From Frondihabitans sp. Leaf304 (GTDB lineage: Bacteria > Actinomycetota > Actinomycetes > Actinomycetales > Microbacteriaceae), in contig NZ_LMNV01000002.1 of the NCBI RefSeq assembly GCF_001423105.1, positions 2,095,461 to 2,159,460 on the forward strand: a stretch of DNA of 64,000 nt, in the 5' to 3' direction. Every line of letters begins with the position of its first letter. The stretch's first letter is position 1. The position numbers were made by a program, and so were the translations under genes. Shown piece after piece: positions 1 through 8,827 of the stretch. The notes under the pieces are model-generated. The model searched no databases. It saw only the letters and a program-made list of their open reading frames with translations, and was not told where the DNA came from.

Positions 1-378
1 AACACCTCAGGGTCACCGGTGACGATCCGCGCCATCCGCCCTCAGACCCTGAAGGGGCTCGCCTCTGCGACGGTGACGCTCGCTCCGGGAGCCGACGACA
101 AGAAGACGGACGGCTACGAGGTGGCAGCATCAATCGGCGTTCCGGCTACGGAAGTGGCTCACAGCTCGCCGGTCGCGGCCAACGGCACCACAATCGCCCC
201 GCACTCGTTCGCAACGATCATCACGAGCATGACGCTGGCAGATGGCGCAAGGGCCGGGAGTGCCGGCGACTTCGAGCTGACATCGGATGGCCCTTCTGGC
301 TCGCTCCACACCCAGATGATCCGAGCATCTGTCGGCCTCGGCGTGGACGATCTGGCCTGCTCCGCTCTGCCTGGGTAG
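1..378 (+). CDS. possible 3' end of an unidentified CDS cut by the window edge
   Basis: The frame is open from base 1 to a TAG at 376-378 and would encode about 125 residues, alanine- and threonine-rich, with no recognisable motif. An internal GTG at 19 could be a start, but no ribosome binding site precedes it. A competing open frame lies on the other strand. The leaderless promoter of the next gene begins 27 bases downstream, so a gene ending here is plausible. Nothing identifies the product; it could equally be non-coding. Confidence 0.25.
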   Translation, partial: NTSGSPVTIRAIRPQTLKGLASATVTLAPGADDKKTDGYEVAASIGVPATEVAHSSPVAANGTTIAPHSFATIITSMTLADGARAGSAGDFELTSDGPSGSLHTQMIRASVGLGVDDLACSALPG

Positions 379-405
379 CAGCCCCGCACGGAACCGCCGT
401 CCCAC

Positions 406-411
406 TACAGT
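406..411 (+). promoter_or_regulatory. -10 hexamer of a leaderless promoter
   Basis: TACAGT is followed by exactly six bases and then the ATG at 418. In actinobacteria a TAnnnT hexamer at this distance places the transcription start on the start codon. No Shine-Dalgarno sequence is present, which supports this reading. Confidence 0.55.
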
Positions 412-417
412 TCCCCT

Positions 418-882
418 ATGCCAGAGGAGCCCATCGAGAAGGTCCCCGTCGGCTTCTGGCGCCACGTGCCCTGGATCTACGTGGCCGGCCTCGTCATGTC
501 GGCAGTTCTCGTCGGATTCATCAGCTCGTACTACGACACCTCCGGCGGTGCGGCCGTCATTCTCTGGGGCGGGTTCATCACGGCTGGATTCCAAGAGTCA
601 CGCGCGTCGGAACGCAAGCGAATCGCAGACGGCGACCCGCAGCCGTCTCGCCGTCCGACAACGAACGCGCCCGAGGTCGCACTGACCGCCGCCCTCATCC
701 TCTTCAGCGGTGCTCTGGTCGTCTTCGTGTCGTACATCAACTTCGGCGGCGACGATCGTTCGCCGACACCAACGGAGGCCGTCCTCGCAGGGATCGCCGT
801 CCTCATCAGCGCCCTCACGATCACCGCCGTGGTCCTGTGGGCAAGACGAAAGAACAGGCTCAAAGACGAGGCCGCGGCGTAG
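418..882 (+). CDS. four-helix integral membrane protein, unknown function
   Basis: The 154-residue product has four hydrophobic stretches, at about residues 17-38, 42-58, 86-108 and 119-141. A charged loop (about 59-80, with SRASERKR) follows helix 2, and the C-terminus is basic then acidic. There is no signal peptide and no catalytic motif. The start is fixed by a TACAGT hexamer ending six bases upstream (leaderless). I do not recognise the family. It is monocistronic and lies between an uncertain upstream frame and the tRNA-Gly gene. Confidence 0.7.
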   Translation: MPEEPIEKVPVGFWRHVPWIYVAGLVMSAVLVGFISSYYDTSGGAAVILWGGFITAGFQESRASERKRIADGDPQPSRRPTTNAPEVALTAALILFSGALVVFVSYINFGGDDRSPTPTEAVLAGIAVLISALTITAVVLWARRKNRLKDEAAA

Positions 883-1066
883 CGGCGTGCGCGTGTAGAA
901 ACACCAGTTCAGGATCCGACTCGCGTCCCCTCCGCACCCCAACCGCCGCCGCGCCGAGTTCCTCGGCCACCACACCCGGCGCCCTCTTCCGCGGCCGCCG
1001 CTCACCTCGGCGTGCTCTCGGTGCGACTTTGCTACGCTAGGCCTGCTGCTCCCCCGGGTGCGGTGC

Positions 1067-1137
1067 GCGAGTGTAGTTCAATGGCAGAACTTCAGCTTCC
1101 CAAGCTGATAGCGCGGGTTCGATTCCCGTCACTCGCT
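1067..1137 (+). tRNA. tRNA-Gly (CCC anticodon)
   Basis: A full cloverleaf can be drawn. The acceptor stem GCGAGTG (1067-1073) pairs with CACTCGC (1130-1136). The D-arm is GTTC/GAAC (1076-1079 and 1087-1090). The anticodon stem TCAGC/GCTGA encloses the loop TTCCCAA, with CCC at 1099-1101. The T-arm is GCGGG-TTCGATT-CCCGT (1113-1129). The CCA end is not encoded. The gene marks the left edge of the accessory region up to about 10.3 kb. I found no second copy of its 3' end that could be an attachment repeat. Confidence 0.93.
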
Positions 1138-1192
1138 CTGATCTACCTACGGACTCTGCCCTCAACTTGGACGTCTGTCCACGCTGTCGAAG

Positions 1193-1214
1193 CCACAGCC
1201 GGCTGTTGGTTTTT
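1193..1214 (+). terminator. probable terminator of the tRNA-Gly gene
   Basis: CCACAGCC followed by GGCTGTTGG forms a short self-complementary hairpin with one bulge, directly followed by a run of five T. It lies about 55 bases after the tRNA and reads in the same direction. Confidence 0.5.
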
Positions 1215-1710
1215 CGATGTCTCCGGAGGAGTGCTGCACGGTCACCGGGAAGAGAAGATTTTGCTGACACTTCTTGCTCGCGCGTCGCGGCTGGCATGAG
1301 CGAGTCCATGGCCGCCGACTCGGACTGGTGGCTCTACCACTGGGACCGCCACCGTGCCGTCCTCCTGTCGGCCCGCGAGGCGGCAGGCGAACACAAGAAG
1401 CGGGGCCGGCGGGTGCGCAACCGAGCGAACCCGATGACACTGATCGCGAGCGAAATAGTCTCGGGGATCACATTTATCCCCTGGCTTTCCACTCGGAAGC
1501 CAAACCAGAGCCCACGACCCGGCCAGGTCGTGGGCTCTACTTTCGGCTCAGGGCCGCAACCTGGCGGTGTGACGGGTCCGTCAACAAGCTTCTCGATACC
1601 GCGCGGCCGGCCAAATGTCTCTCTCCGCGTATGCGAGCACGCACAGAGCCGAATGCCCAACCGCGCGGCACCTGAGCCGGTGCTCAGTTCAGGTCCGGTC
1701 CCCCGGCGCC
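1215..1710. other. gap without a supportable gene
   Basis: No frame here has convincing coding character. An ATG at 1296 opens a frame reading MSESMAADSDWWLYHWDRHR and onward, but it runs through the strong hairpin at 1507-1538 into non-coding-looking sequence, so I do not call it. A small hairpin GGGGAT/ATCCCC lies at 1463-1481. The stretch looks like decayed sequence next to the tRNA. Confidence 0.5.
1507..1538. terminator. strong hairpin, bidirectional terminator-like
   Basis: Thirteen perfect base pairs (AGAGCCCACGACC with GGTCGTGGGCTCT) enclose a six-base loop CGGCCA. No clear T run follows on either strand, but perfect GC-rich hairpins of this kind are typical actinobacterial terminators. 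The gene it once served is not evident; it may be a relic of the decayed region. Confidence 0.6.
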
Positions 1711-1896
1711 TCCCAGCTCATCAAGAACTTCGCGCGCGATAAAGTGCACAACTCGAACTAGAACCTTCCCATCTACCTCAAGGTGAACCCGGACTCCGTC
1801 GACCTCCCCGAGGGATTTAGCCGTGACGTGCGCAATGTCGAGCACTTTGGCACGGGCTCGCTGGAACTGAGGGTTACGGATCTGTCCAGTTGGTAG
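1711..1896 (+). pseudogene. C-terminal remnant of a DUF5655-like protein
   Basis: The frame from 1762 to the TAG at 1894-1896 reads NLPIYLKVNPDSV, then an acidic stretch, then DVRNVEHFGTGSLELRV. This pattern of a beta strand with K-V-(N/D)-P-(D/A)-(S/T)-V, then DVRN(V/I)xHFGTGDLE, is how I recall the C-terminal DUF5655 domain (often labelled predicted transport protein). An in-frame TAG at 1759-1761 separates it from LIKNF, which also fits the family. No upstream part of the gene is visible, so this is a degraded tail. The family assignment is from memory. Confidence 0.55.
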
Positions 1897-2061
1897 CTCG
1901 TTGAGGAGTAAACGGCGCTCTCTTATGCGGCGAGTTAATGTCTCTGCGGGGTCCGAGGTGTTCGCGATTCGAAAGAAAGCTGGACCAGCTAAGTCCGATC
2001 ATGCAGTAAGGGAGTGGCGGGCTTGAACGCGCCGCCCCTTCAGCTGCGCGTCTTCGAAACA

Positions 2062-2096
2062 GAACAGCCTCGACAACTAAGTAGTCGAGGCTGTTC
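2062..2096 (-). terminator. terminator of the 263-residue lipoprotein gene
   Basis: GAACAGCCTCGAC (2062-2074) pairs perfectly with GTCGAGGCTGTTC (2084-2096) around a nine-base loop. It starts 16 bases beyond the stop of the leftward gene ending at 2112. On the minus strand the stem is followed by TGTTTC. Confidence 0.75.
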
Positions 2097-2111
2097 TTCT
2101 TGGAGAGTGAG

Positions 2112-2903
2112 TTACTTGTAGTAGCCATTGACACCGAAGGTGTAGGTGCTGCATTTCGTGTCGCCCAGAGACACGGTGAAGGTCACGGTGCCGTCCGCCG
2201 CCACGTCATCGTCCTGGTCGGCGAAGCCGCCGACTCGGTCCGTCAGGGTGGTTCCCGTGAAGCAGTACACATCCACGCTGTAGGGGCCCGTGAGCGCCTT
2301 CCCGGACTTGTTCGTGGCCGATCCAACAATCGAGGTGCCGTTGTTGGTCTGCTCTGTGACTGTCAGGCCCGTGGTGTTGTACGACGAGGCGTCCGCTGCC
2401 GATGAGGTGGCCGTGAACTCATATGTCTCGCCAGAATCGGGAAGAGTCGACGCGTCGTCGAAGTAGAGGAAGGCGAAACCGATCTCGCCGGGCTGAAGGA
2501 CCGAGGGCGTCGATCCTTGGCTCTGGCCGGTCGCGACGAGCTTGCCGCCGGCGCGGGCTGCGCCGGTGAAATCAACATGAGCGACGGCCTTGCCCGTGTT
2601 GTTGCGGTAAGCGATCGGCAGCGTGGCCGCACCGATGGAGTCTTTTACGAGAGTCGCTTGGCCAACGACTGCGATCTTGCCCGCGTCCCCGACCGGGTAG
2701 GACGGCTTGGCATTGCCGGCAAGGAGCCCGCCGACATTGAAGGCGGCGATGGCTGGCGCTTTCGTCTCGGCTGGCTTGGCCGCGGCGCTGGACGTCGTCG
2801 TGGTGGTTCCCCCTGACGAGTTCGACGAGCTGCTGCAGCCAGCGAGTAGGAGGGCGGCCGCACCAACGGCGGTGATCAAAGTGAGTGACTTGCGAAGTGA
2901 CAT
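2112..2903 (-). CDS. secreted lipoprotein, unknown function
   Basis: The 263-residue protein begins with a basic N-terminus, a hydrophobic stretch and a lipobox LAGC with the lipidated Cys at 23. A low-complexity Ser/Thr/Gly/Ala linker follows (about 24-50). The rest (about 70-263) is rich in beta-type sequence such as VVGQATLVKDSIGAATLPI, suggesting one or two immunoglobulin-like domains. Two cysteines near the C-terminus (in VYCFTG and TKCSTY) may form a disulfide after export. It is monocistronic with its own terminator. No substrate or partner is apparent. It ought to sit on the outer face of the membrane. Confidence 0.75.
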   Translation of the reverse strand: MSLRKSLTLITAVGAAALLLAGCSSSSNSSGGTTTTTSSAAAKPAETKAPAIAAFNVGGLLAGNAKPSYPVGDAGKIAVVGQATLVKDSIGAATLPIAYRNNTGKAVAHVDFTGAARAGGKLVATGQSQGSTPSVLQPGEIGFAFLYFDDASTLPDSGETYEFTATSSAADASSYNTTGLTVTEQTNNGTSIVGSATNKSGKALTGPYSVDVYCFTGTTLTDRVGGFADQDDDVAADGTVTFTVSLGDTKCSTYTFGVNGYYK

Positions 2904-3166
2904 GGAGAAGCAGAGAACTTTCTTCGGGTGAGATTCGGGTGATGACGCAGTCTCAACTTATCCGGCACCTGTGACATTTCTAGCGAATGCCCCCTTCTTG
3001 GGGTCACACCATCTGGTCTGGTTTACTTCTCAAGCTCTGAGGCCGCTATGCCATAGGAGTGTGCCCCGCAAGGCACAAGGACCAGATCGGGTCGTCGGTG
3101 CTGCGACCGGCACCCGAATTAGGCGGTTCTGAGCAATGGTCATTCTCTGGCACCATGTTGATCGTC

Positions 3167-3652
3167 ATGAAAAAGCTGATCACATCTCTAGCCATCGCCA
3201 CCGCACTTACTGGAAGCGTCCTACTCGCCGGGTGCTCATCGAGCTCCGAAGCCTCTGCGGGGTCCGAAGCTGGCGCCGTGAGAACGACCGCGGTCGTTAC
3301 GCCGACCCCCAAGCCGTCGCCGAAACCGCCCGTCCTGACCGGTACGTGGAAGTCGGAGACGTCGGATCCGGACTCCTACCAGGAGGCAACCATCGCGGGC
3401 GACGTCATCAAGATCAACTGGGTCGGGGACGGTGGCGACACCCAGTACATCTACTGGGTCGGCTCGTTCACGGCTCCAACCACAGCGGATAGCCCGTTCA
3501 AGTGGACGTCTTCCCGCGACAAGGCTGCGACGGACAGTGCGTTGCTGGCGTCAACGGACGACACGAAGGCATTTACGTACGACACTGGAGTCATCAGCTA
3601 CTCCGCCAGCCTCCAGGGCACGACGACGACGGTCAAGCTCCACAAGGAATAG
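3167..3652 (+). CDS. small secreted lipoprotein, unknown function
   Basis: I start the gene at the ATG at 3167, because it gives a typical lipoprotein signal (MKKLITSLAIATALTGSVLL then AGC). The longer frame from 3059 adds an implausible N-terminus. The 161-residue product has a Ser-rich segment, a Pro/Lys-rich linker (PTPKPSPKPP), then a compact domain containing LTGTWKSETSD and YIYWVGSF, which looks like a small beta-barrel. Many actinobacteria carry such lipoproteins without known function. It is monocistronic and followed by a hairpin terminator at 3680-3714. Confidence 0.72.
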   Translation: MKKLITSLAIATALTGSVLLAGCSSSSEASAGSEAGAVRTTAVVTPTPKPSPKPPVLTGTWKSETSDPDSYQEATIAGDVIKINWVGDGGDTQYIYWVGSFTAPTTADSPFKWTSSRDKAATDSALLASTDDTKAFTYDTGVISYSASLQGTTTTVKLHKE

Positions 3653-3679
3653 GCCGGGCTCGACTTGGTCGCTGGAACG

Positions 3680-3714
3680 GCCCCACCGCAAACACGACTT
3701 GCGGCGGGGCTTTC
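3680..3714 (+). terminator. terminator of the 161-residue lipoprotein gene
   Basis: GCCCCACCGCAA (3680-3691) pairs with TTGCGGCGGGGC (3699-3710) with one mismatch, followed by TTTCT. Confidence 0.75.
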
Positions 3715-3755
3715 TGCATCTCAGTCGCTCGTTCGTTGACCCCTAGGCTCGGATC

Positions 3756-4020
3756 GTGAGCAGCGCCCCCTTCGACCAACCGCGATGAACACCGCGCACT
3801 GCACCGCACTCAGGTCGCCATCATCGACGAGCTGCTCGAGCGAGGACTTTTCAGGACTCGGAACACCCCTTGGCGACCTCGCTGAGACGCGGGCCCTTCG
3901 CGCCTTCGGCGGCGCGCCCGCCCCGAATTCGGACATGAGCTACGACCTCACTGACTCCGCCGGGCGGCACGTTCAGGTGAAAGCCCGCCTCGTCGCACCT
4001 CCGAACCGATCGCCCGACGG
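3756..4020 (+). pseudogene. frameshifted DUF6998-like gene
   Basis: A leaderless signal (TAGGCT at 3744-3749, six bases, GTG at 3756) opens SSAPFDQPR and meets a stop. The protein continues one frame over as HRTQVAIIDELLERGLFRTR (3790-3865). It then continues in a third frame as LGDLAETRALRAFGGAPAPN and YDLTDSAGRHVQVKARLV (3869-4000). The three pieces together match how I recall small nuclease-like proteins labelled DUF6998 (RTRNxPxGDYAE, AFGGxLAPNS, DGRRxQVKAR). At least two frameshifts make it non-functional. The C-terminal part is not recognisable. A further open stretch, 4036-4168, may or may not belong to it. Confidence 0.55.
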
Positions 4021-4128
4021 CACAGGGCAGCTGGTCGAACTACTACGATCTTGTCGGAATTCCCTGATCTTGCGCTGTTGCCTCAGCTGTCCCGCAGGGT
4101 CTTTAAAGAAGAGGTTGTTCTTGAGGAG

Positions 4129-7100
4129 TTATACGAGAGGCCAATCAGGGATCTTCTCATCGATTAGATCCATCGTCTCGAGAGTGCGGGCGATCGCATT
4201 AATCGTCCGAAGAAAGTGGGTCATCTCGGAATGAGAAAGCGTGTCTCCCGCTCGCGCATCGAGCCACTTGTGCAGCACATGATGTCCACCCACCTGGAAA
4301 CGCCAAACGCGCTCCGGCACACCAGCAATGACCTGCGGTCCGCCACTTTTGCCGCCGTCCGTGCTCAGAATAATTTGACCGACCAAGTCGTTGGTTTCCT
4401 CCCAACGTTTGGAGACCTGAATTGCGTCCACGAGGTTGTTTCCATGCGTTGGAGAATTGACGATCCCTGTGTCTAGACCAGCGGCTTTTAGGACATGGAG
4501 ATCCGCTAACTGGCGTCCAAAATTCCGGAGATTGCGGAAGGTCTGCACGTCTCGAGTAATGGGAATTCGCGCGTAATCCGAGCGAAGAAATTGTTCGTAG
4601 CGAAGCCGGTAGTTTCGCGAGTGAGCGATTCCATACGCATAGTCGAAAATATCGCGAGCGCCGACGGTGGTGATTAAATCACCCTCATCCATCTCGACGA
4701 AGATCAGGCCGAGGTCATCCTGCAGGCGATCTTTTGCAAGCTGACTAATGTTTGCGGTTGGTGAAGGAAGTCTTTCTTCGTCCAGGGCAAAGCTTGCCTG
4801 GCCGTTACGTGCCTGTAAGTCTTCCTGAAGTGGGTAGAGCCAAAGGGGAAATAGAACTGAACCGGTGGTTGCCTCTCCAAGCTTCACCTCACTCATCTGA
4901 TCAGTTACGAAGAACTGGTCCTGAATCTGTGATTTGTTGCTCCGCGCGGAAATAAATCCAAGGTTTGCACCGGCCATCATGTGGCGCATGACCTCGTATT
5001 TCATGCCGTCAATGGCATCGGAGTGATACACGACCCAACGACTGTCGAATGGCCGATGGGCGTAGGACAACACCTTTTTGGCTCGGTCTGGATCTGCTAT
5101 GAGGGCGGCTCGGCGAGCGGACATCGTCCAATCGCGATTGTCTCCTGGTAAATACGTGATGCCCTTGCTAGTCGTGCGACTTTTGGTGCCAAAAAAACGC
5201 GTTCTCACCTGAGAGTCCGTAAGGGATACATCTGTGAAATCCGTCAGCCGCTCGAGAAGTCGAAGCTTGCGGGTATCGGTCGCAAATTCGTCGCGATGGG
5301 TAACGATACCCGTCGAGTAAATGGGAAAGAGATCCGTCAGGGATACGCCCTCATCCCACTCCTCTCGAATGACGGCATCCTGCGGCCGTAGAGCAAAAAA
5401 TGGCGCCGTCGGTGTGAACGTTTCCCAAGAGACCGTTTCCACCGTCTCAGTCTCAAGCCACGCATACTTAGTCGCGCGTGTTCCCCAAAGGTCGGCGTAA
5501 TGGACTTGAGCGGACGCAGTTTCTCCCGAGGATTTCACAAAAATTGCGATACTCACACCCTGTTGAATCTGGTCAAAGACGTTTTCGTCCGTGTCTCCGT
5601 TCGGATTTACCTCGCGCCGTCGCGTCGATCCGTGTAGGTCCAGGACGTAGATGTCGTCGAAAGTCTCGAGTAGCGAATGCCGCATGCCCCGGAAGGTCGG
5701 AGCATCTAAGTAGGTGTGGTTCGTAACGTAGCCGAGAACGCCCTTCCCTGTCTCCTCGATCCTCGCCTGACCCATCCGAATGAACTTCACATAATCGTCT
5801 TGTAGCCACTTCGAGTTCCCCTCCCCCAAGGGGGTTGCTCCAACCCGGTAATAGGCCTCGAGTAACTTACCTATTGCCGTTTTTATAGTCTTGTACTGTG
5901 TTTTTCCTTTCACCTTTCGCCACTGCTCGCGTCTTGTCGAAGAGTTGGCGGAATGTCCCTGATATGGCGGATTTCCAATCACAACCATGATGGGTTTGTC
6001 CGTTTTGACACTCGATGCCGCGTTGGCCTCATCCGAGATGAACTTGCCAAGTGGAAGTGTGGAGTGGGCCTCGCCTGGGTCTAGTGCATTTGTAAGGTAA
6101 ACGCCGATGCGCTCGTCCTTGGTCAGGTCGTACGCAATGTCTTCACGTTCGTCGGCGGGCAGATCTTTTCCTGCGAGCTGCAGAGCCAACTTGAGATGGG
6201 CCACCGCATAGGGAGCCACCATGAGTTCGAAACCGAACATCCGCGGTAAGAGGTGTTCTGAGACGTAGGACGACCACATGGACGTCTTCTTCTGATCGAT
6301 GAATTCTTGACGGATCTTCGCCACCGTGGCGTATAGGAAGGTTCCCGTCCCGGTAGCCGGATCCAGAACCAGAACCTTATGCTCGCCATCGTCACCCTGT
6401 GAAATGTCGGCGACGCCTTCGGCCATGTCGAAGGTACTGCGCAAGATTCGGTCCACGGAGTTCACGATGAACTCAACCACCGGCATCGGCGTGTAGTAAA
6501 CGCCCCGGATGTCCCGTAGCTCGGGGTTGTAGACGCTTAGAAAGGTCTCGTAGAAATGGACTATGGGGTCCCTCTTCTCGCCACCAAAATTACGGAGAAC
6601 CTTTTCCATATCGGCGTCGTTGAGCAGCTGGGCAAGATCTTCGACGGTGCCGGCGTAAGGCTCATCCGCCAAATCGGGGCCGCTTATGTGGGCAAAGAGG
6701 CCTCGTAAGAACGGATTGGTCCTAGGAATCAGGGCAGCCGCCTGTGCGCGGGTGAAAGCCTTTCCATCGTCTTGTTGAACGCGCGCCGCGAACATGCCGT
6801 ATGCGATTGTCTGCGCGAGCATGTCGGCAAAAGACTCTTCACTGAGGTCTGGCACGAGCGTGTCTCGGAACGCCTGGAGGAGGCCCAAGGTTTCGGCCGA
6901 CGAAGATTTGGTCGCAAATGATTGGCGAATTACATCGTGGATGATTGCAGCAAGGCCGGCCAGCCTCCTCGCCAAAGCAGGCGCAGAATTGAGCTTCTCG
7001 GGAATATGAGCGGCAAACGCCCTAACGAGTCCTTCCACTTCCCCGATTCCGCTGGAGTCAATCGCGACTTTTCCACCCTTAGCGGTGCCCAGGGAGGCAA

Positions 7101-7494
7101 CTAGTTTGAGCTCGCCGTTCTGATACCAGCGAAAACTTAAATAGTCCGTGATCAAGAGGTTCGGGAATGCACGGCGGTAACGCCGCAATTGGGACCCGTT
7201 CGTCGTTTTCGGAACCTCCCGTGCTGAATCGTCTTCAATTGCTTTTAGGCCAGGCAATATCGCCAGATCCTTGGCCTCAACTTTTCCGATTGACAAAGCC
7301 CCATGCCGTCGGGTGATTTTGATGTCGAAGTCCGGAGCATTCGCGGCCGCCTGCTTGGGCTCGTTGGTCGCCGTGACTTTGGGGGACAAACCCTCGATCC
7401 ACGTCTTAAGAGCTGGACGGTAGGTGTGTTCGGTCGCGTCCCCGGATGCCGCGATTATCGTAATGGTCTTCAAATAGACGTCCGTAGCTGTCAC
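4129..7494 (-). CDS. helicase-less Type ISP-like restriction-modification enzyme
   Basis: The 1121-residue single-chain protein looks able both to methylate adenine in DNA and to cut it. Near the N-terminus, PDFDIKI (D55/D57) and KVEAKD (E73, K75) form a PD-(D/E)xK-like nuclease motif. The amino-methyltransferase core has DPATGTGTF (motif I, about residue 377) and NPPYQG (motif IV, about 508). The C-terminal 450 residues resemble the Type ISP specificity region. Classical Type ISP enzymes are near 1,600 residues, with a translocase helicase between nuclease and methyltransferase; no such motifs are seen here. The start is GTG with AGGGGG six bases upstream. Its GC content is visibly lower than that of its neighbours (AT-rich codons such as TTA and AAA), suggesting recent acquisition. 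Confidence 0.82.
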   Translation of the reverse strand: MTATDVYLKTITIIAASGDATEHTYRPALKTWIEGLSPKVTATNEPKQAAANAPDFDIKITRRHGALSIGKVEAKDLAILPGLKAIEDDSAREVPKTTNGSQLRRYRRAFPNLLITDYLSFRWYQNGELKLVASLGTAKGGKVAIDSSGIGEVEGLVRAFAAHIPEKLNSAPALARRLAGLAAIIHDVIRQSFATKSSSAETLGLLQAFRDTLVPDLSEESFADMLAQTIAYGMFAARVQQDDGKAFTRAQAAALIPRTNPFLRGLFAHISGPDLADEPYAGTVEDLAQLLNDADMEKVLRNFGGEKRDPIVHFYETFLSVYNPELRDIRGVYYTPMPVVEFIVNSVDRILRSTFDMAEGVADISQGDDGEHKVLVLDPATGTGTFLYATVAKIRQEFIDQKKTSMWSSYVSEHLLPRMFGFELMVAPYAVAHLKLALQLAGKDLPADEREDIAYDLTKDERIGVYLTNALDPGEAHSTLPLGKFISDEANAASSVKTDKPIMVVIGNPPYQGHSANSSTRREQWRKVKGKTQYKTIKTAIGKLLEAYYRVGATPLGEGNSKWLQDDYVKFIRMGQARIEETGKGVLGYVTNHTYLDAPTFRGMRHSLLETFDDIYVLDLHGSTRRREVNPNGDTDENVFDQIQQGVSIAIFVKSSGETASAQVHYADLWGTRATKYAWLETETVETVSWETFTPTAPFFALRPQDAVIREEWDEGVSLTDLFPIYSTGIVTHRDEFATDTRKLRLLERLTDFTDVSLTDSQVRTRFFGTKSRTTSKGITYLPGDNRDWTMSARRAALIADPDRAKKVLSYAHRPFDSRWVVYHSDAIDGMKYEVMRHMMAGANLGFISARSNKSQIQDQFFVTDQMSEVKLGEATTGSVLFPLWLYPLQEDLQARNGQASFALDEERLPSPTANISQLAKDRLQDDLGLIFVEMDEGDLITTVGARDIFDYAYGIAHSRNYRLRYEQFLRSDYARIPITRDVQTFRNLRNFGRQLADLHVLKAAGLDTGIVNSPTHGNNLVDAIQVSKRWEETNDLVGQIILSTDGGKSGGPQVIAGVPERVWRFQVGGHHVLHKWLDARAGDTLSHSEMTHFLRTINAIARTLETMDLIDEKIPDWPLV

Positions 7495-7839
7495 GCCCTG
7501 CCCCCTTGCGAATGAGCAATGTCGAGTGACACTGCGGAGTGGCCGAAGTCACAAATCACTTCGAACCTGTCGGTCTCATCTTACGAAGCCCCAGAAGCAG
7601 CGTGCCGCCTAAGCCGATCCAAGTCAGGGGACGGATTCCCCGCACGAGGCAGGCGACCCGGTGGCGAGCGACAGGTTCGGTGGACGACATGGAGCTCCTT
7701 GGAGAAAAGTGAGAAGAACCCAAGTCTCAGGGGTTATGAGGAATCCCCGTGACCCCAATAAGGGGGACAAGGACGTACCCGCTTCGCCGACGCCACCGCG
7801 GTTCGCCTCTGGGCCCTCAACATGGGCACGAGGCCCCCA
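7495..7839. other. gap upstream of the restriction-modification gene
   Basis: This divergent intergenic region of about 345 bases must hold the promoter of the leftward restriction-modification gene. I see no gene. A 77-codon frame from 7519 is without known features. No clear operator or terminator is visible. Confidence 0.5.
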
Positions 7840-7845
7840 TAGGCT
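7840..7845 (+). promoter_or_regulatory. -10 hexamer of a leaderless promoter
   Basis: TAGGCT, six bases, then GTG at 7852. The 15-base string TAGGCTGAACCCGTG is identical to that at the start of the MFS gene at 40619. Confidence 0.55.
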
Positions 7846-7851
7846 GAACCC

Positions 7852-8643
7852 GTGGCCCCCGTGATGAAGCAGACGACCGTCAGCGACGGGGTGACGATTG
7901 CCTACACGATCTTCGAGGGTGTTGAGCCAGCAGTCGTGATTCTTCATGGCCTCGCCGGGAGCAGCCGAGAGTTCATCCCGACCGCCGAGGCCCTCAGCGG
8001 GCGGCGAGTGATCCTTATCGATCAACGAGGTCACGGGCGCAGCACCACCAGGCCTGCCGACACGTCTCGCAACGCTTTCGTGTCTGACGTTGTCCACGTC
8101 ATCACCAAGCAAGCATCCGAGCCGGTGATCCTCATCGGCCAGTCGATGGGCGCCCACACGGCCATGCTCGTCGCCGCGGCGCGGGGGGACCTCGTGCGTC
8201 AGCTCGTTTTAATCGAGGGCAACCAGGGCGGCGGGACGGCGAGCGAGCACACCGCCCTCGGCGACTTCTTCCGCTCCTGGGACGTCCCGTTCTCGGATCG
8301 AGCTGAGGCAGCCGCGGCCCTTGGGGACGGGCCGCTCGAACGCGCCTGGGTCGAGGATCTCGACGAGCGACCCGACGGCCTGCACCCTCGCTTCGACGCG
8401 GACATCATGCAGTCCACTGTCGAGGCCATGGGTAAACCGCGCTGGACCGAGTGGGAGGCGATCGAGGCACCGACCCTGCTGGTCTACGCCGACGGCGGCA
8501 TGTTCACGGAGGAGCAGAAGTCGGAGTTCGTCCGTCGCGGCCGGAATGCTCGATGCATCGACGCGACCGCTGCCTCCCACGATGCGCATCTCGACGCTTT
8601 CGACCAGTGGATAGGCGCCTTGCGCACTGTCCTCGCGGACTAA
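7852..8643 (+). CDS. alpha/beta-hydrolase
   Basis: The 263-residue protein has the hydrolase fold signature. ILHGLAG (30-36) carries the HG oxyanion-hole motif, DQRGHGRS (57-64) follows, and GQSMGA (96-101) carries the nucleophile Ser98. The acid is probably the Asp in VYADGG, and the base is the His in SHDAHLD, near the C-terminus. There is no signal peptide, so it is cytoplasmic. The substrate is unknown; family members include esterases and C-C hydrolases. The GTG at 7852 fits the leaderless promoter; the ATG at 7864 is an alternative start. It sits between two restriction-type genes, with no evidence of a shared role. Confidence 0.8.
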   Translation: MAPVMKQTTVSDGVTIAYTIFEGVEPAVVILHGLAGSSREFIPTAEALSGRRVILIDQRGHGRSTTRPADTSRNAFVSDVVHVITKQASEPVILIGQSMGAHTAMLVAAARGDLVRQLVLIEGNQGGGTASEHTALGDFFRSWDVPFSDRAEAAAALGDGPLERAWVEDLDERPDGLHPRFDADIMQSTVEAMGKPRWTEWEAIEAPTLLVYADGGMFTEEQKSEFVRRGRNARCIDATAASHDAHLDAFDQWIGALRTVLAD

Positions 8644-8827
8644 ACACCCGGGCATCGCCGCACCATTCCGCCGGCGAGACCTACTGCTCGCGACTAAACT
8701 GAGCAATTATCGCCCCGTGCGGCCGACTTGATGCGACGCCTGGACGGCAGCGAATTGATTTCAGATGGCCCAGCGTGACGACCACCGCGCACATTCACGC
8801 ACTTGCAATGCGATAAAGGGGCCGATA

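Noticed and set aside
1162-1742. Several overlapping frames after tRNA-Gly, including one from ATG 1296
   Set aside because: They cross a strong hairpin and show no motif, ribosome binding site or codon bias. They are more likely decayed sequence.
4036-4168. Open stretch ending FPDLALLPQLSRRVFKEEV and onward on the plus strand
   Set aside because: It looks coding-like but has no start, cannot be joined to the DUF6998-like relic with confidence, and overlaps the 3' end of the restriction gene. I mention it only in the relic entry.
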